DNA of 37,694 nt from Tissierellales bacterium. Lineage in GTDB: Bacteria > Bacillota > Clostridia > Tissierellales > Dethiosulfatibacteraceae. The position numbers and the translations under genes are program-made. The notes below the pieces were generated by a model. That model searched no databases. It saw nothing but the letters and a program-made list of their open reading frames with translations, and was not told the DNA's origin. Within the stretch, counting starts at the first letter, position 1. Every line of letters begins with the position of its first letter. Below are positions 17,283 through 25,774 of the stretch, in pieces. The DNA lies in NCBI GenBank assembly GCA_016938195.1, contig JAFGVC010000168.1:1-37694 (forward strand), read 5' to 3'.

Positions 17283-17903
17283 TTGACAAAAAACATTGCG
17301 ATTGTTTTAACCATTCAATTAATCAGCCTGTTCATCTTTGTAATGCCGGTTGCTTGTGCGGAAGATATGAACGATTGGTCTAAAGAATATTTAAATAGAG
17401 CTGTCCAATATAAATGGATGGATGAGGATGAAATTGAGTTTTCTAAAGCAACAATAACAAGACTTGAATTCATAAAGATTGTTATTCATTTGTATGATAC
17501 AATCAGTGATAAAGCGATTGAGACCGAGTATGATAGCCCATTTGATGACACTCAGGATATTGCAGTTTCAAAAGCTTATGATTTAGGCATTGTTTTAGGG
17601 ATGGAAGAGGATAGATTTGAACCCAATCTTGAAATTACCCGTGAACAAATGATGGTTATTTTGCATCGTTTGCTGGACGCATTGGAGATTTATCCCATAA
17701 CGACAATGGAGTATAGAATTTTTGAAGATGAAATGGCTATTTCTGGTTGGGCCAAAAATTCAGTCCAACTGTTAAGCAAGTTAGGTGTTGTGAATGGGAT
17801 AACAGAAGGTCAAATAGCCCCTAAGCAATCAGCAACATTAGAACAGGCGATTGCTATGGTTGTAAGAATGCAAATGTTCATCAATTCAATGAACAGTCAT
17901 TAA
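17283..17903 (+). CDS. Minimal secreted SLH protein (signal peptide plus three SLH domains)
   Basis: This protein of about 206 residues has a signal peptide (LTIQLISLFIFVMPVACAE, cleaved near residue 25). The rest is nearly all SLH: domains at about 30-80, 85-140 and 145-200, with ATITRLEF, LEITREQMM and a degenerate third repeat (SATLEQAI). It has no effector domain, so it may be a cell-wall-polymer-binding filler or a competitor for SLH binding sites. The TTG at 17283 is preferred, seven bases after AAGGAGGT. A GTG at 17274 falls within that site. A terminator follows at 17963. Confidence 0.8.
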   Translation: MTKNIAIVLTIQLISLFIFVMPVACAEDMNDWSKEYLNRAVQYKWMDEDEIEFSKATITRLEFIKIVIHLYDTISDKAIETEYDSPFDDTQDIAVSKAYDLGIVLGMEEDRFEPNLEITREQMMVILHRLLDALEIYPITTMEYRIFEDEMAISGWAKNSVQLLSKLGVVNGITEGQIAPKQSATLEQAIAMVVRMQMFINSMNSH

Positions 17904-17962
17904 GACCTCGTATTTATCATTATAACACCATTAGTTGAGAATTATACTTTGTCATTAATCTG

Positions 17963-17984
17963 AGCAGCCTTGCTGCTTTTTTTA
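17963..17984 (+). terminator. Intrinsic terminator after the minimal SLH gene
   Basis: AGCAGC (17963-17968) and GCTGCT (17972-17977) pair around a CTT loop and run straight into a tract of eight T. It ends the transcript from the promoter at 16705. Confidence 0.85.
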
Positions 17985-17992
17985 TAAATAAA

Positions 17993-18020
17993 TTACATAA
18001 TACAGAATTTGTGGTATGAT
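17993..18020 (+). promoter_or_regulatory. Candidate promoter of the DUF4153 gene
   Basis: TTACAT (17993-17998), a 16-bp spacer and TATGAT (18015-18020) lie just after the terminator and 48 bp before the ATG at 18068. Confidence 0.5.
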
Positions 18021-18067
18021 TTAAATAAGAAAAAATAAAAAATTTTATGAAGAAGGGTTGGTTTGTG

Positions 18068-19861
18068 ATGAAAGTAATCAGTAGATTCAAAAAAAATCTG
18101 CAGGGTTTGATTGACGCAGTTGTCAGATTTCCTTTTACAACCATTTTTCTTATGGCAGTTGCTTCAGTAAATGCCTTAGCTATTCAGTCGAGCCGGGAAG
18201 ATTACATCAAATTGATTGTGACCTTTGTAGTGGGTGCTTTTTTGGGAGCTACCGCTCATTTGATTTACGAAAGATTTTTCAGTAGAACATTACACAAATG
18301 GATATTAGGAGTTATTTCCGTTTTAATCGCATTGGGATATTACATCATTATAAAGGATTTGCCTAGATTTAGCATGGAATTGGGCATTAAGACCTCGGTG
18401 TCCGTGTTTGCTTTGTTAATCGCTTTTATTTGGATTCCGTCGATTAAAGCTAAATATACATTTAATGATACTTTTTTAGCTGTATTTAAAGGGTTTTTCA
18501 TTGCATTGTTTTTTGCAGCCGTTACTTGGGGTGGCATGAGCCTCATACTGGGTGCAACAGATGAATTGTTATTTAGCATCAATAGTAAGCTATATAGCCA
18601 TACAGCCAATATTATCTTCACACTATTTGCACCAATATATTTCTTATCCATGATTCCAAGGTATCAACATGTTGGCATTTTAACTGAAGATGCGAAAATG
18701 CACAATGAAGAGGAGATTCAAAAGGCGGTTTTATGCCCGAAGTATCTTGAGATATTAATATCCTATATAATTGTTCCATTGACAGCTGTTTTTACAATAA
18801 TCTTGTTAAGTTACATCATGATAAATATAAGGGCAAGCTTCTGGGAAAATAACTTGCTTGAACCTATGCTGGTTTCCTATTCGATTATCGTGATTCTCAT
18901 ATATATCCTTTCAAGTAATTTGCAGAATAAATTCGCATTAACCTTCAAAAAAATATTTCCTAAAATGTTAATTCCTATTGTTTTTTTTCAAGTTATGGCT
19001 TCAATCTTAAAAATTGGAGACTTAGGGATTACACATGGGAGATATTATGTCATCCTGTACGGTATCTTTGCATTGATTGCGGGAATTATTTTCAGCATTT
19101 TTTCAGTTAAAAAGAACGGATGGATAGCACTGGTGCTGATAGTATTTTCGTTGACATCAATTATGCCTCCTTTGGACGCTTTTTCAATAAGCAAAGCAAG
19201 TCAGATCAGCGTGTTAAAGGACGCCCTTGACAGAAACAAGATGATAGTGGAGAATCAAATTATACCCAATTCCGCCATCAGCAAGGCGGATAAAACAATA
19301 ATAACGAGCACGGCCGAATACATCAGTATGATGGAGTATGCCAATCAAATTGAGTGGCTACGTGATGATTTTAGAGTTTACGAGCATTTCGAGGAAACCT
19401 TTGGTTTCTCTGCTTATGAAAGAATAGAAGGACCTAAATCTGAATATTATCATTACGAACGAGATGAGAATAGCAGCATAAATATTTCCGGATATGACTT
19501 ATTTGTCAACGCTAATACGTTTGCATATCAAAATGAGGGTGATGGAGAAGCCATTTCAATATTTTCCGAAACCGGAGCCATATTCAAGATTTTTAAAAGT
19601 GAAGGAGAAAAGTACTCGCAAATTGAGTTCTATGATGAACGTGGAAATTTGATGATCGCCTATCATTTAAGAGAAATTTTTGAACGTTATCAGAATGATA
19701 CTGCGATTGACAAATTATTGCCTCTTGAAGAAGCTACATTCATCAAAGAAAATGATCAGGTTGAAATGAAACTGGTTGTTAATTTTGTGGACTATTATTT
19801 GGACGGAAAAGAAGAAAATTTTAACGCGAATTTTTACGTTTTCATTAGAATTAAAGAATAA
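18068..19861 (+). CDS. DUF4153-family polytopic membrane protein
   Basis: This protein of about 597 residues has some ten membrane segments over residues 1-385. The last 200 residues or so are soluble and rich in acidic and aromatic residues. The early phrases FPFTTIFLMAVAS and LKLIVTF-like helices, plus the overall layout, match DUF4153, a family of unknown function. I prefer the ATG at 18068 because the earlier ATG at 18047 has no ribosome-binding site, while GAAGGG lies about 13 bases before 18068. It appears monocistronic, with its own candidate promoter. Confidence 0.7.
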   Translation: MKVISRFKKNLQGLIDAVVRFPFTTIFLMAVASVNALAIQSSREDYIKLIVTFVVGAFLGATAHLIYERFFSRTLHKWILGVISVLIALGYYIIIKDLPRFSMELGIKTSVSVFALLIAFIWIPSIKAKYTFNDTFLAVFKGFFIALFFAAVTWGGMSLILGATDELLFSINSKLYSHTANIIFTLFAPIYFLSMIPRYQHVGILTEDAKMHNEEEIQKAVLCPKYLEILISYIIVPLTAVFTIILLSYIMINIRASFWENNLLEPMLVSYSIIVILIYILSSNLQNKFALTFKKIFPKMLIPIVFFQVMASILKIGDLGITHGRYYVILYGIFALIAGIIFSIFSVKKNGWIALVLIVFSLTSIMPPLDAFSISKASQISVLKDALDRNKMIVENQIIPNSAISKADKTIITSTAEYISMMEYANQIEWLRDDFRVYEHFEETFGFSAYERIEGPKSEYYHYERDENSSINISGYDLFVNANTFAYQNEGDGEAISIFSETGAIFKIFKSEGEKYSQIEFYDERGNLMIAYHLREIFERYQNDTAIDKLLPLEEATFIKENDQVEMKLVVNFVDYYLDGKEENFNANFYVFIRIKE

Positions 19862-20016
19862 TATACAAAAGTATTTTTTCTTAGCAAATTATAAAGTATA
19901 ATGTACTTATCATATTTTGCAGGTGAATATTTTTGTTAGGCTATTACCTTTTATATATTAAGAATACAAGGATAGCTTTGATGGCTTGGAACTAATCACA
20001 TTGATGGAGGATAAAG

Positions 20017-20346
20017 ATGCACAAGATTATTATTATTGACGACTCGACTGTAGTACGGATGAGAATAATGAAAATTCTACAGGATTTTGGATACAGCAAT
20101 GTTTTTGGCTATAACTCGGCCAATACGATCTCATCATTTTTAAAAACGTATCTTTTTGACGTGGATTTGATAATATCAGAGATTAATCTAAAAGGTATAT
20201 CCGGCTATGAATTGCTTGAGAAAATCAGAAATAGTCCCGAGTTTTATAAAACGCCAGTCATATTAATGAATGAATCTACGGATGAGGAGACAATCCGTGA
20301 GGCTATGACAGCAGGTGCTACGGATTTTCTACAGAAACCATTTTAG
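20017..20346 (+). CDS. Degenerate response-regulator receiver domain (first half of a frameshifted gene)
   Basis: These 109 residues have the receiver fold: IIIIDDST with the acidic pair D8/D9, GISGYELLEKIR, and the terminal KPF lysine. However, the phosphoacceptor Asp is replaced by Glu (E55, in LIISEINLKG), and the conserved Thr/Ser of beta-4 is Asn (VILMNES). It is therefore probably not a phosphorylated switch and may be locked on or off. It ends abruptly at FLQKPF with TAG at 20344-20346. The natural continuation is in the -1 frame, so the protein is probably the front half of a broken two-domain protein. The ATG follows TGGAGGATAAAG. Confidence 0.8.
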   Translation: MHKIIIIDDSTVVRMRIMKILQDFGYSNVFGYNSANTISSFLKTYLFDVDLIISEINLKGISGYELLEKIRNSPEFYKTPVILMNESTDEETIREAMTAGATDFLQKPF

Positions 20347-20765
20347 AAAAGGTGAAATCAGTTGTCACCAAGCCATTAGCTAGTCAATATCAACAAATTT
20401 TGGAAAGGGAGGTAGGAAAACTTCAAGCCATCATTACTTCTGAGTACGAACGATCACTTCGTGGAAGCTCTTATGTGAGTTTTATAAAATTTATTACTGA
20501 TACTGGAGATATTAACGAAAATACAAAGAAAATCAAAAAAATATTGAGAAAAATAGATATAGTAGAGAATGTTGCTGAAGATATTTTCATAGTACTTCCG
20601 TTAACAAATGAAGCAGGACTCGAAATCGTTATTGAAAAACTGCAATTTAGGCTCAAAAAATTTGGCATTAATATGGAAAAAATAGAAACAGAGACATTTT
20701 ATCCGGATACAACAAAAAATATTGAAGCGTTGCTCTCGAAATTTTTGGGGAGCTATCCTGTATGA
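20343..20765 (+). pseudogene. Frameshifted C-terminal part: degenerate GGDEF-like domain
   Basis: Shifting frame by -1 at the TTTT run (20341-20344) continues the receiver as KPF-LEKVKSVVTKPLA, exactly as expected. About 140 codons follow. The C-terminal segment aligns by eye with a GGDEF domain: DIVENVAEDIFIVLP sits where D-x-V-x-R-x-GGDEF-x-VLLP would be, so the catalytic motif is lost (VAEDI). Loss of one T from a run of five would explain the break. No ribosome-binding site serves the GTG at 20352. It could be a true mutation, a sequencing error or, less likely, recoding. It is followed by the glucosaminidase gene 23 bp downstream. Confidence 0.7.
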
Positions 20766-20788
20766 AAGACCAATAAATGAGGATACTT

Positions 20789-22903
20789 ATGAAAAAAATT
20801 ATTAAACAAGGCATACTAATATTATTTATCATTGCTTTTGCAATGATTCTTAGTGATGACGTAAATGCGGTTGAGACCATTGATGACATTAAACTGGTTG
20901 TTGATGGCAAGGATATTACAGAAAGAGCTAATCCGGTACTGATTGAAAACCGTACAATGGTTCCGATTCGATTTATTTCCGAAGAAATTGGAGCAAAAGT
21001 GACATGGGATCCTGAAGAACGAACAGTGCTTGTTGTAAAAGACAATCGCAGCGTTTTTTTAAGGATTGACAGTCATTTTGTAACCTATGACGATGGTAAA
21101 TTTTGTCAAGTGACAGATGTTGCTCCTCTCATTATCAAGGATAGAAATAAAGATGACAGGACATATGTACCTTTAAGACTGATCAGCAATGCATTGGGAA
21201 TAGGGATTGAATGGGTTGAAAAAACCAGAACAGTTCAAATGTATTCAGATCAAGCTTCTGTCCGAGAGCCTTTTTTTGATATGACCATCTTGAATATTCA
21301 ATCAGGAGATTTAATTACGGGGAAAACCCAAATTGAGCTTAACTTATCTGAAAATTTGAAGAATAAAGCCTCGGAAATGAAAGTATTACTTTTAAACAAA
21401 GAAACAGGGAAAGGTTTTGTTGTCGCAAGAACGACAGATACAGAACAAGTACTTGTTTATACCCCTAAAATAGAAGATAAAGGAGAAAAAGCACTTGCCA
21501 TTGTCTTATATGATGAAAATGATGATTTTTTAGCCGGCGAGGCCATCTTGGTCAATGTGGACGTGGCGCCTAAGGTCTCAATTAAAGGGAGCAAAAGCTT
21601 AGGGCTATTTTCATCGTCCATTAACGTTACTCCGGACGTTAATTTTGTTGCAACAGGTGTTCAATATGAATTCACCCATTTATCAAATGGAAAAGTAACG
21701 GTGATTAAGAATAGAGATCCTTATGAATCTTATTCGTGGGAAACCACCTTTGAGCAAAATGGAGATTATACCATTAAAGTGACAGCCTTTGACAGCTTAG
21801 GACAAGCTTACGAAAGCGAAAATTATTTTGCTTCGGTATTAGTACCTCGATATTTATCCTTGCGTGGTGTTTCAGAGGGTATGGTGGTTAATAAACCTGT
21901 AACGTTGATTGCCTCACGAAACTTTGATGTTACTGAGACTCAGTATGTCATGAAGGATATTAAAACGGGAAAGGAGACAATGCTAAAAACAGTGCCATAT
22001 GGCGGATACACTTGGTTCCCGGTAGAGGATGAATCCGGTTTAAAAGAACTTACTGTCAGAGTCAAAGATATTTATAGCAGAACACATGAAAGCAATCCAA
22101 TTCTGGTTGAGGTTGATGGACGCCCTGCGATTCAAATGAAAGGGGTAGGTCCGAATCAAGTGATGACGGTTAATGCCAACCTTTTTGCAACGAGCAATGT
22201 AGAGCTAGACAGTCTTACCTATATTCTGACCAATTATACAACCGACTCAGAAAGGATTATTAATCCCGAAGAGGATTATAACTGGTCGGCTTCGTTTTAC
22301 GCACTGCCTGAAGATGAAGGAGAGGTGAGTCTCCATGCAGAGGGGCTTTACAAAGGAGAAATAATTAGTTCGGAAAAGATTAAATTCAGGATTTATCTAG
22401 GCGAGGTATACGCTGCGCAACCCTTGATTGAAAAAGAAAATTTCCTGGCATTAGCTTCTGAAATGGCAGTCCATTCATGGGAAAAGACAGGGATGTCGGC
22501 TGCTTTGCAAACGGCGCAAGCTATATTGGAATCTGGTTGGGGACAGAGTGTACCGGTGGATAAATATACAGGCCATTTTTCATACAATCTTTTTGGAATA
22601 AAGGGAACAGGAACCAATGGATCTGTCATCTCAAACACCTGGGAGGTCTACAACGGAGTCTCTTTTAGAACAGATGCTGCGTTCCGCTCGTATAATACGG
22701 TTGAGGAAAGCTGGCTTGACCATAAGAATATTTTGCTACAGCTAGACAGATATGCACCGTTTAGAGAAGTTATGTACGATAGCACATTGGGGGCTTATGC
22801 CATTAGGCGGGCTGGGTATGCAACTGACCCGGAATATCCTTCAAAACTGATTCGCATAATTAACCAATACAATTTAATAGAGTTAGACAGGATAGGCTTA
22901 TAG
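20789..22903 (+). CDS. Secreted endo-beta-N-acetylglucosaminidase with copper-amine-oxidase-like stalk domains
   Basis: This cell-wall hydrolase of about 704 residues has a signal peptide (ILILFIIAFAMIL) followed by two copper-amine-oxidase N-terminal-type modules at about residues 25-145. Their signatures are IENRTMVPIRFISEEIGAKVTWD and DRTYVPLRLISNALG, stalk domains common in Firmicute surface enzymes. Three or four Ig-like repeats with SYSWETTFEQNGDYTI and GYTWFPVEDESG phrases fill residues 150-550. The C-terminal glucosaminidase domain (about 555-704) has AALQTAQAILESGWGQS, with the catalytic Glu in LESGWG, then YNLFGIKG and GYATDPEYPSKLI. I chose the ATG at 20789, after GAGGATACTT. A terminator overlaps its stop codon. 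Confidence 0.9.
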   Translation: MKKIIKQGILILFIIAFAMILSDDVNAVETIDDIKLVVDGKDITERANPVLIENRTMVPIRFISEEIGAKVTWDPEERTVLVVKDNRSVFLRIDSHFVTYDDGKFCQVTDVAPLIIKDRNKDDRTYVPLRLISNALGIGIEWVEKTRTVQMYSDQASVREPFFDMTILNIQSGDLITGKTQIELNLSENLKNKASEMKVLLLNKETGKGFVVARTTDTEQVLVYTPKIEDKGEKALAIVLYDENDDFLAGEAILVNVDVAPKVSIKGSKSLGLFSSSINVTPDVNFVATGVQYEFTHLSNGKVTVIKNRDPYESYSWETTFEQNGDYTIKVTAFDSLGQAYESENYFASVLVPRYLSLRGVSEGMVVNKPVTLIASRNFDVTETQYVMKDIKTGKETMLKTVPYGGYTWFPVEDESGLKELTVRVKDIYSRTHESNPILVEVDGRPAIQMKGVGPNQVMTVNANLFATSNVELDSLTYILTNYTTDSERIINPEEDYNWSASFYALPEDEGEVSLHAEGLYKGEIISSEKIKFRIYLGEVYAAQPLIEKENFLALASEMAVHSWEKTGMSAALQTAQAILESGWGQSVPVDKYTGHFSYNLFGIKGTGTNGSVISNTWEVYNGVSFRTDAAFRSYNTVEESWLDHKNILLQLDRYAPFREVMYDSTLGAYAIRRAGYATDPEYPSKLIRIINQYNLIELDRIGL

Positions 22904-22930
22904 CAATGTTGCTATAAGTCTTCATTTTTC
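22894..22930 (+). terminator. Intrinsic terminator overlapping the glucosaminidase stop codon
   Basis: AGGCTTATAGCA (22894-22905) pairs with TGCTATAAGTCT (22910-22921) around ATGT, with one G-U pair. The T-rich stretch TCATTTTTC follows. The stop codon TAG is inside the stem. Confidence 0.75.
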
Positions 22931-23032
22931 TTGCTTTCGAGCCAAAAATAGATTGATTTAGTGTCTGAATAGGAGTAGAATAATTTTGTTTGATTTGGCA
23001 ATTATATTATGATGATGAGGAAGGGGAAACAA

Positions 23033-24697
23033 GTGTCTACATTAAAACCTAAATTATTGACCACAATGAAAAATTATTCAAAGGAACAATTTATTAGTGA
23101 CGTAACGGCTGGCATTATTGTTGCGATTATTGCCCTGCCACTTTCTATTGCTTTGGCCATTGCTTCTGGAGTTTCACCTGAAAAAGGACTGCATACGGCC
23201 ATTATTGCCGGATTTTTGATTTCTTTGCTTGGTGGGAGTAGAGTTCAAATCGGAGGACCTACTGGAGCTTTTATGGTTATTGTATACGGAATCGTTACAA
23301 AGTTTGGTATATCCGGATTAATGACCGCAACTGTTATGGCGGGTATGATCATGATTGTGATGGGGCTGCTCAAAATGGGAGGCATTATAAAATATATTCC
23401 TTTCCCCATTACTACTGGCTTTACAAGTGGAATCGCTGCTGTTATATTTTCCTCTCAGATTAAGGATTTTTTAGGATTGACAATAGAGAAAGTCCCTGCT
23501 GATTTCATCGGACAATGGAAAGTGTATTTTCAATCGTTTTCCGGTTTTGACTTGACGACCGCATCAATTGGATTGCTAGCACTTCTCATTATTATCTATT
23601 GGCCAAAGGTGAATCGTAAAATTCCGGGAGCTTTAATTGCATTAATTATCACATCAGCTCTGGTAAGCTTTTTAGACCTTCCTGTAGCTACAATAGGAAG
23701 CAAATTTGGAAAATTATCGTCTGCACTTCCTCAACTGCAAAAGCTTGATATTTCGGTAGAGATGATTAGAATGTTGATAGGTCCTGCTTTTACAATCGCT
23801 ATTCTAGGATCGATAGAGTCTTTGTTGTCGGCTGTCGTCTCAGATGGCATGATTGGAGGAAAGCATCGTTCAAATATGGAATTGATTGCACAGGGGATTG
23901 CTAACATGGCTTCCGGATTATTTGGAGGAATTCCTGCGACAGGTGCCATCGCACGTACGGTAGCCAATATAAAAAACGGAGGACGTACGCCTGTAGCCGG
24001 AATGGTTCATGCTTTAACGCTATTATTAATCATGCTTTTATTTATGCCTCTTGCGCAGATGGTTCCATTGACTTCACTGGCCGCGGTTTTGATTATTGTG
24101 GCTTATAACATGAGTGAATGGAGACAATTTTTAGGAATATTCAAATCAACAAAAAGTGATACCATTGTATTGCTGGCAACTTTTTTTGTCACAGTCTTGA
24201 TTGATCTGGTTAAAGCCATTGAAATTGGAGTAGTATTGTCATCCTTTCTGTTCATGAAAAGAATGGCAGAGGTGTCAAATATTAATGTTACAATGATGGA
24301 TGCCTCTGAAGAAATCTTGGAGACAGAAGATGAAGTGGCTGTCAAAGAAAACATTGAGATATCAGAATCAAAAGGAATTCAGATTTATGAAATCAATGGC
24401 CCCTTCTTCTTTGGGGCTGCCGATAAATTTCTTCAAGCGTTCAATAGAGTTGATCACCAGACAAAAATTTTAATCTTGAGAATGAGAAATGTACCGGCAA
24501 TGGATGGAACGGCTTTGAATGCTTTTAAACGGATTATGAAAATGGCAAGCCAAAGGAAGATTCGAATTTTAATTTCTGGAATTAATCCGCAACCCGAAAC
24601 CGTTCTAACAAAAGCCGGAATTTATAATGAATTAGGTGAAAACAACTTCTTCTCTGATTTTAGTGATGCCGTACAATATGCTAAAAGCATTTCATAA
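23033..24697 (+). CDS. SulP-family anion transporter with C-terminal STAS domain
   Basis: This protein of about 554 residues has a membrane domain (about 20-410) carrying SulP markers: DVTAGIIVAIIALPLSIALAIA near the start, GGSRVQIGGPTGAFMVIV, and GGIPATGAIARTVANI. A cytosolic STAS domain occupies about 435-550 with GPFFFGAADKF and RMRNVPAMDGTALNAF. The family carries sulfate, bicarbonate or other anions by symport or exchange. The substrate is not determinable. I prefer the GTG at 23033, six bases after AGGAAGGGG, over the ATG triplet at 23009, which lies upstream of that site. Confidence 0.9.
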   Translation: MSTLKPKLLTTMKNYSKEQFISDVTAGIIVAIIALPLSIALAIASGVSPEKGLHTAIIAGFLISLLGGSRVQIGGPTGAFMVIVYGIVTKFGISGLMTATVMAGMIMIVMGLLKMGGIIKYIPFPITTGFTSGIAAVIFSSQIKDFLGLTIEKVPADFIGQWKVYFQSFSGFDLTTASIGLLALLIIIYWPKVNRKIPGALIALIITSALVSFLDLPVATIGSKFGKLSSALPQLQKLDISVEMIRMLIGPAFTIAILGSIESLLSAVVSDGMIGGKHRSNMELIAQGIANMASGLFGGIPATGAIARTVANIKNGGRTPVAGMVHALTLLLIMLLFMPLAQMVPLTSLAAVLIIVAYNMSEWRQFLGIFKSTKSDTIVLLATFFVTVLIDLVKAIEIGVVLSSFLFMKRMAEVSNINVTMMDASEEILETEDEVAVKENIEISESKGIQIYEINGPFFFGAADKFLQAFNRVDHQTKILILRMRNVPAMDGTALNAFKRIMKMASQRKIRILISGINPQPETVLTKAGIYNELGENNFFSDFSDAVQYAKSIS

Positions 24698-24709
24698 CAT
24701 ATTGAAACC

Positions 24710-24747
24710 TTGACAGGTCTTATAGAAATGCTTACAATTGAATTGTA
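24710..24747 (+). promoter_or_regulatory. Ferritin-like gene promoter with a 7-1-7 dyad over the -10 box
   Basis: TTGACA (24710-24715), a 17-bp spacer and TACAAT (24733-24738) form a strong promoter. A perfect 7-1-7 inverted repeat, TACAATT-G-AATTGTA (24733-24747), covers the -10 box. That geometry is used by Fur/PerR-family operators, though the bases only partly match their consensus. Confidence 0.6.
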
Positions 24748-24773
24748 TCATCAATATAAAGGAGGTTTTCTAA

Positions 24774-25286
24774 ATGGGAAGAAAAGCGATTGACATTGCA
24801 AAGCTTGATGTTGAAAAATTGATTCAGATGCTTAATGAAGCATTATCAGAAGAATGGTTAGCCTATTATCAATACTGGATAGGCGCAAGGATGCTTGAGG
24901 GTCCGATGAGAAGCGAGGTTGAGCCAGAGCTATTATTACATGCAACTGAAGAATTAGCACATGCTGAGCTGGTAGTAAACAGAATATTACAGCTTGGCGG
25001 CACACCTGTTCTTAATCCGTCTAAATGGATTGAATATGCAAAATGTCCTTATGAAGAACCTAATGACCCATATGTCGAGGTTATATTGCAACAGAATCTT
25101 GATGGAGAGAGATGTGCGATACAAAGGTATGAAGAGATAGCAGAATATACCTATGGTAAAGACCACTCAACTTATCAAATGGCGATACAGATTTTAAACG
25201 ATGAGCTTGAGCATGAGCATGACATTGAAGATTTTTTAGCTGATTTGGCACGATTAAAAGAAGATATTCGTAAAATCAGACTATAA
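24774..25286 (+). CDS. Ferritin-like diiron protein (bacterioferritin/DPS-like)
   Basis: This 170-residue protein is a four-helix bundle. The diiron-type ligands are visible as LSEEWLAYYQYW in helix 1, ATEELAHAE (ExxH) in helix 2, NLDGERCAIQRYEEI in helix 3 and LNDELEHEHDIEDFL in helix 4. A Cys lies in YAKCPYEEP and another in GERC, reminiscent of the cysteine pair of DPS-like thioferritins. Such proteins store iron and consume peroxide or O2 in anaerobes. The ATG follows AAAGGAGGTTTTCTA. It has its own strong promoter with a Fur/PerR-shaped dyad and a strong terminator, so it is monocistronic. Confidence 0.85.
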   Translation: MGRKAIDIAKLDVEKLIQMLNEALSEEWLAYYQYWIGARMLEGPMRSEVEPELLLHATEELAHAELVVNRILQLGGTPVLNPSKWIEYAKCPYEEPNDPYVEVILQQNLDGERCAIQRYEEIAEYTYGKDHSTYQMAIQILNDELEHEHDIEDFLADLARLKEDIRKIRL

Positions 25287-25292
25287 TAGGCA

Positions 25293-25332
25293 GCATCCTG
25301 GATTTTTCTTGTAAATCCAGGATGCTTTTTAT
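25293..25332 (+). terminator. Strong intrinsic terminator after the ferritin-like gene
   Basis: GCATCCTGGATTT (from 25293) and AAATCCAGGATGC (to 25325) form a 13-bp perfect stem with a TTCTTGT loop, followed by TTTTTATT. Confidence 0.9.
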
Positions 25333-25362
25333 TATCAGGAAATATTCGTAACACAAGTTACC

Positions 25363-25629
25363 GAACAGGCTGTGATTGCCATGAAGCTTAAGGAAATATT
25401 TGAATTGAATGATATAAATGATCTTCCTATTGCTTATAATATTGCTTGGTATGAGCAAAAGGCAGTTATCGTACTGTTGGCATTACTCTATCTAGGTGTT
25501 AAAAATATCAAGCTTGGGCCTACATTGCCAGGATTTTTATCCCCAGGAGTAGCCAATGTATTAGTTGAAACATTTGGTATCAATGGAATCACAAATGTGG
25601 AAGATGACCTAGAACAATTATTGAAATAA
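25363..25629 (+). pseudogene. hcp: Remnant of hydroxylamine reductase/hybrid cluster protein (hcp), C-terminal end only
   Basis: About 89 codons match only the extreme C terminus of the roughly 550-residue Hcp. They include [47 protein letters not shown] and [10 protein letters not shown]. The similarity begins at EQAV, just after where the conserved cluster-binding GQCND segment should be, and upstream codons show no Hcp sequence. All cluster cysteines are therefore missing, though the Glu of WYEQKAV remains. No ribosome-binding site precedes ATG 25381 or GTG 25372, and a strong terminator lies 30 bp upstream. It is best read as the relic of a deletion that left hcp's own terminator (25646) intact. 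Confidence 0.85.
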
Positions 25630-25645
25630 GTTTTACATAAACTTG

Positions 25646-25684
25646 ACCCGAGTAAACCACTTTGGATGGCTCGGGTTTTTATTT
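25646..25684 (+). terminator. Intrinsic terminator after the hcp remnant
   Basis: ACCCGAG (25646-25652) and CTCGGGT (25670-25676) are perfect arms with a 17-base loop, followed by a T-rich tract. Confidence 0.8.
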
Positions 25685-25774
25685 TTCTGAAGGTGGCATT
25701 ATGGTAGAATATTATATATAATGATATTAATAACACGAGTGTTTGGCATTCAAAAAACATGTAATGGAGTGAAC

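Noticed and set aside
20341-20352. Programmed -1 ribosomal frameshift joining receiver and GGDEF-like parts
   Set aside because: No canonical X-XXY-YYZ slippery heptamer is in frame: the Phe tRNA on TTT would have to re-pair with ATT, a first-position mismatch. Both domains are also already degenerate, so mutation or sequencing error is simpler.
25372-25629. A genuine 85-residue small protein
   Set aside because: It is co-linear with the Hcp C terminus only, lacks a ribosome-binding site and sits directly after a terminator, so a gene remnant is the better reading.
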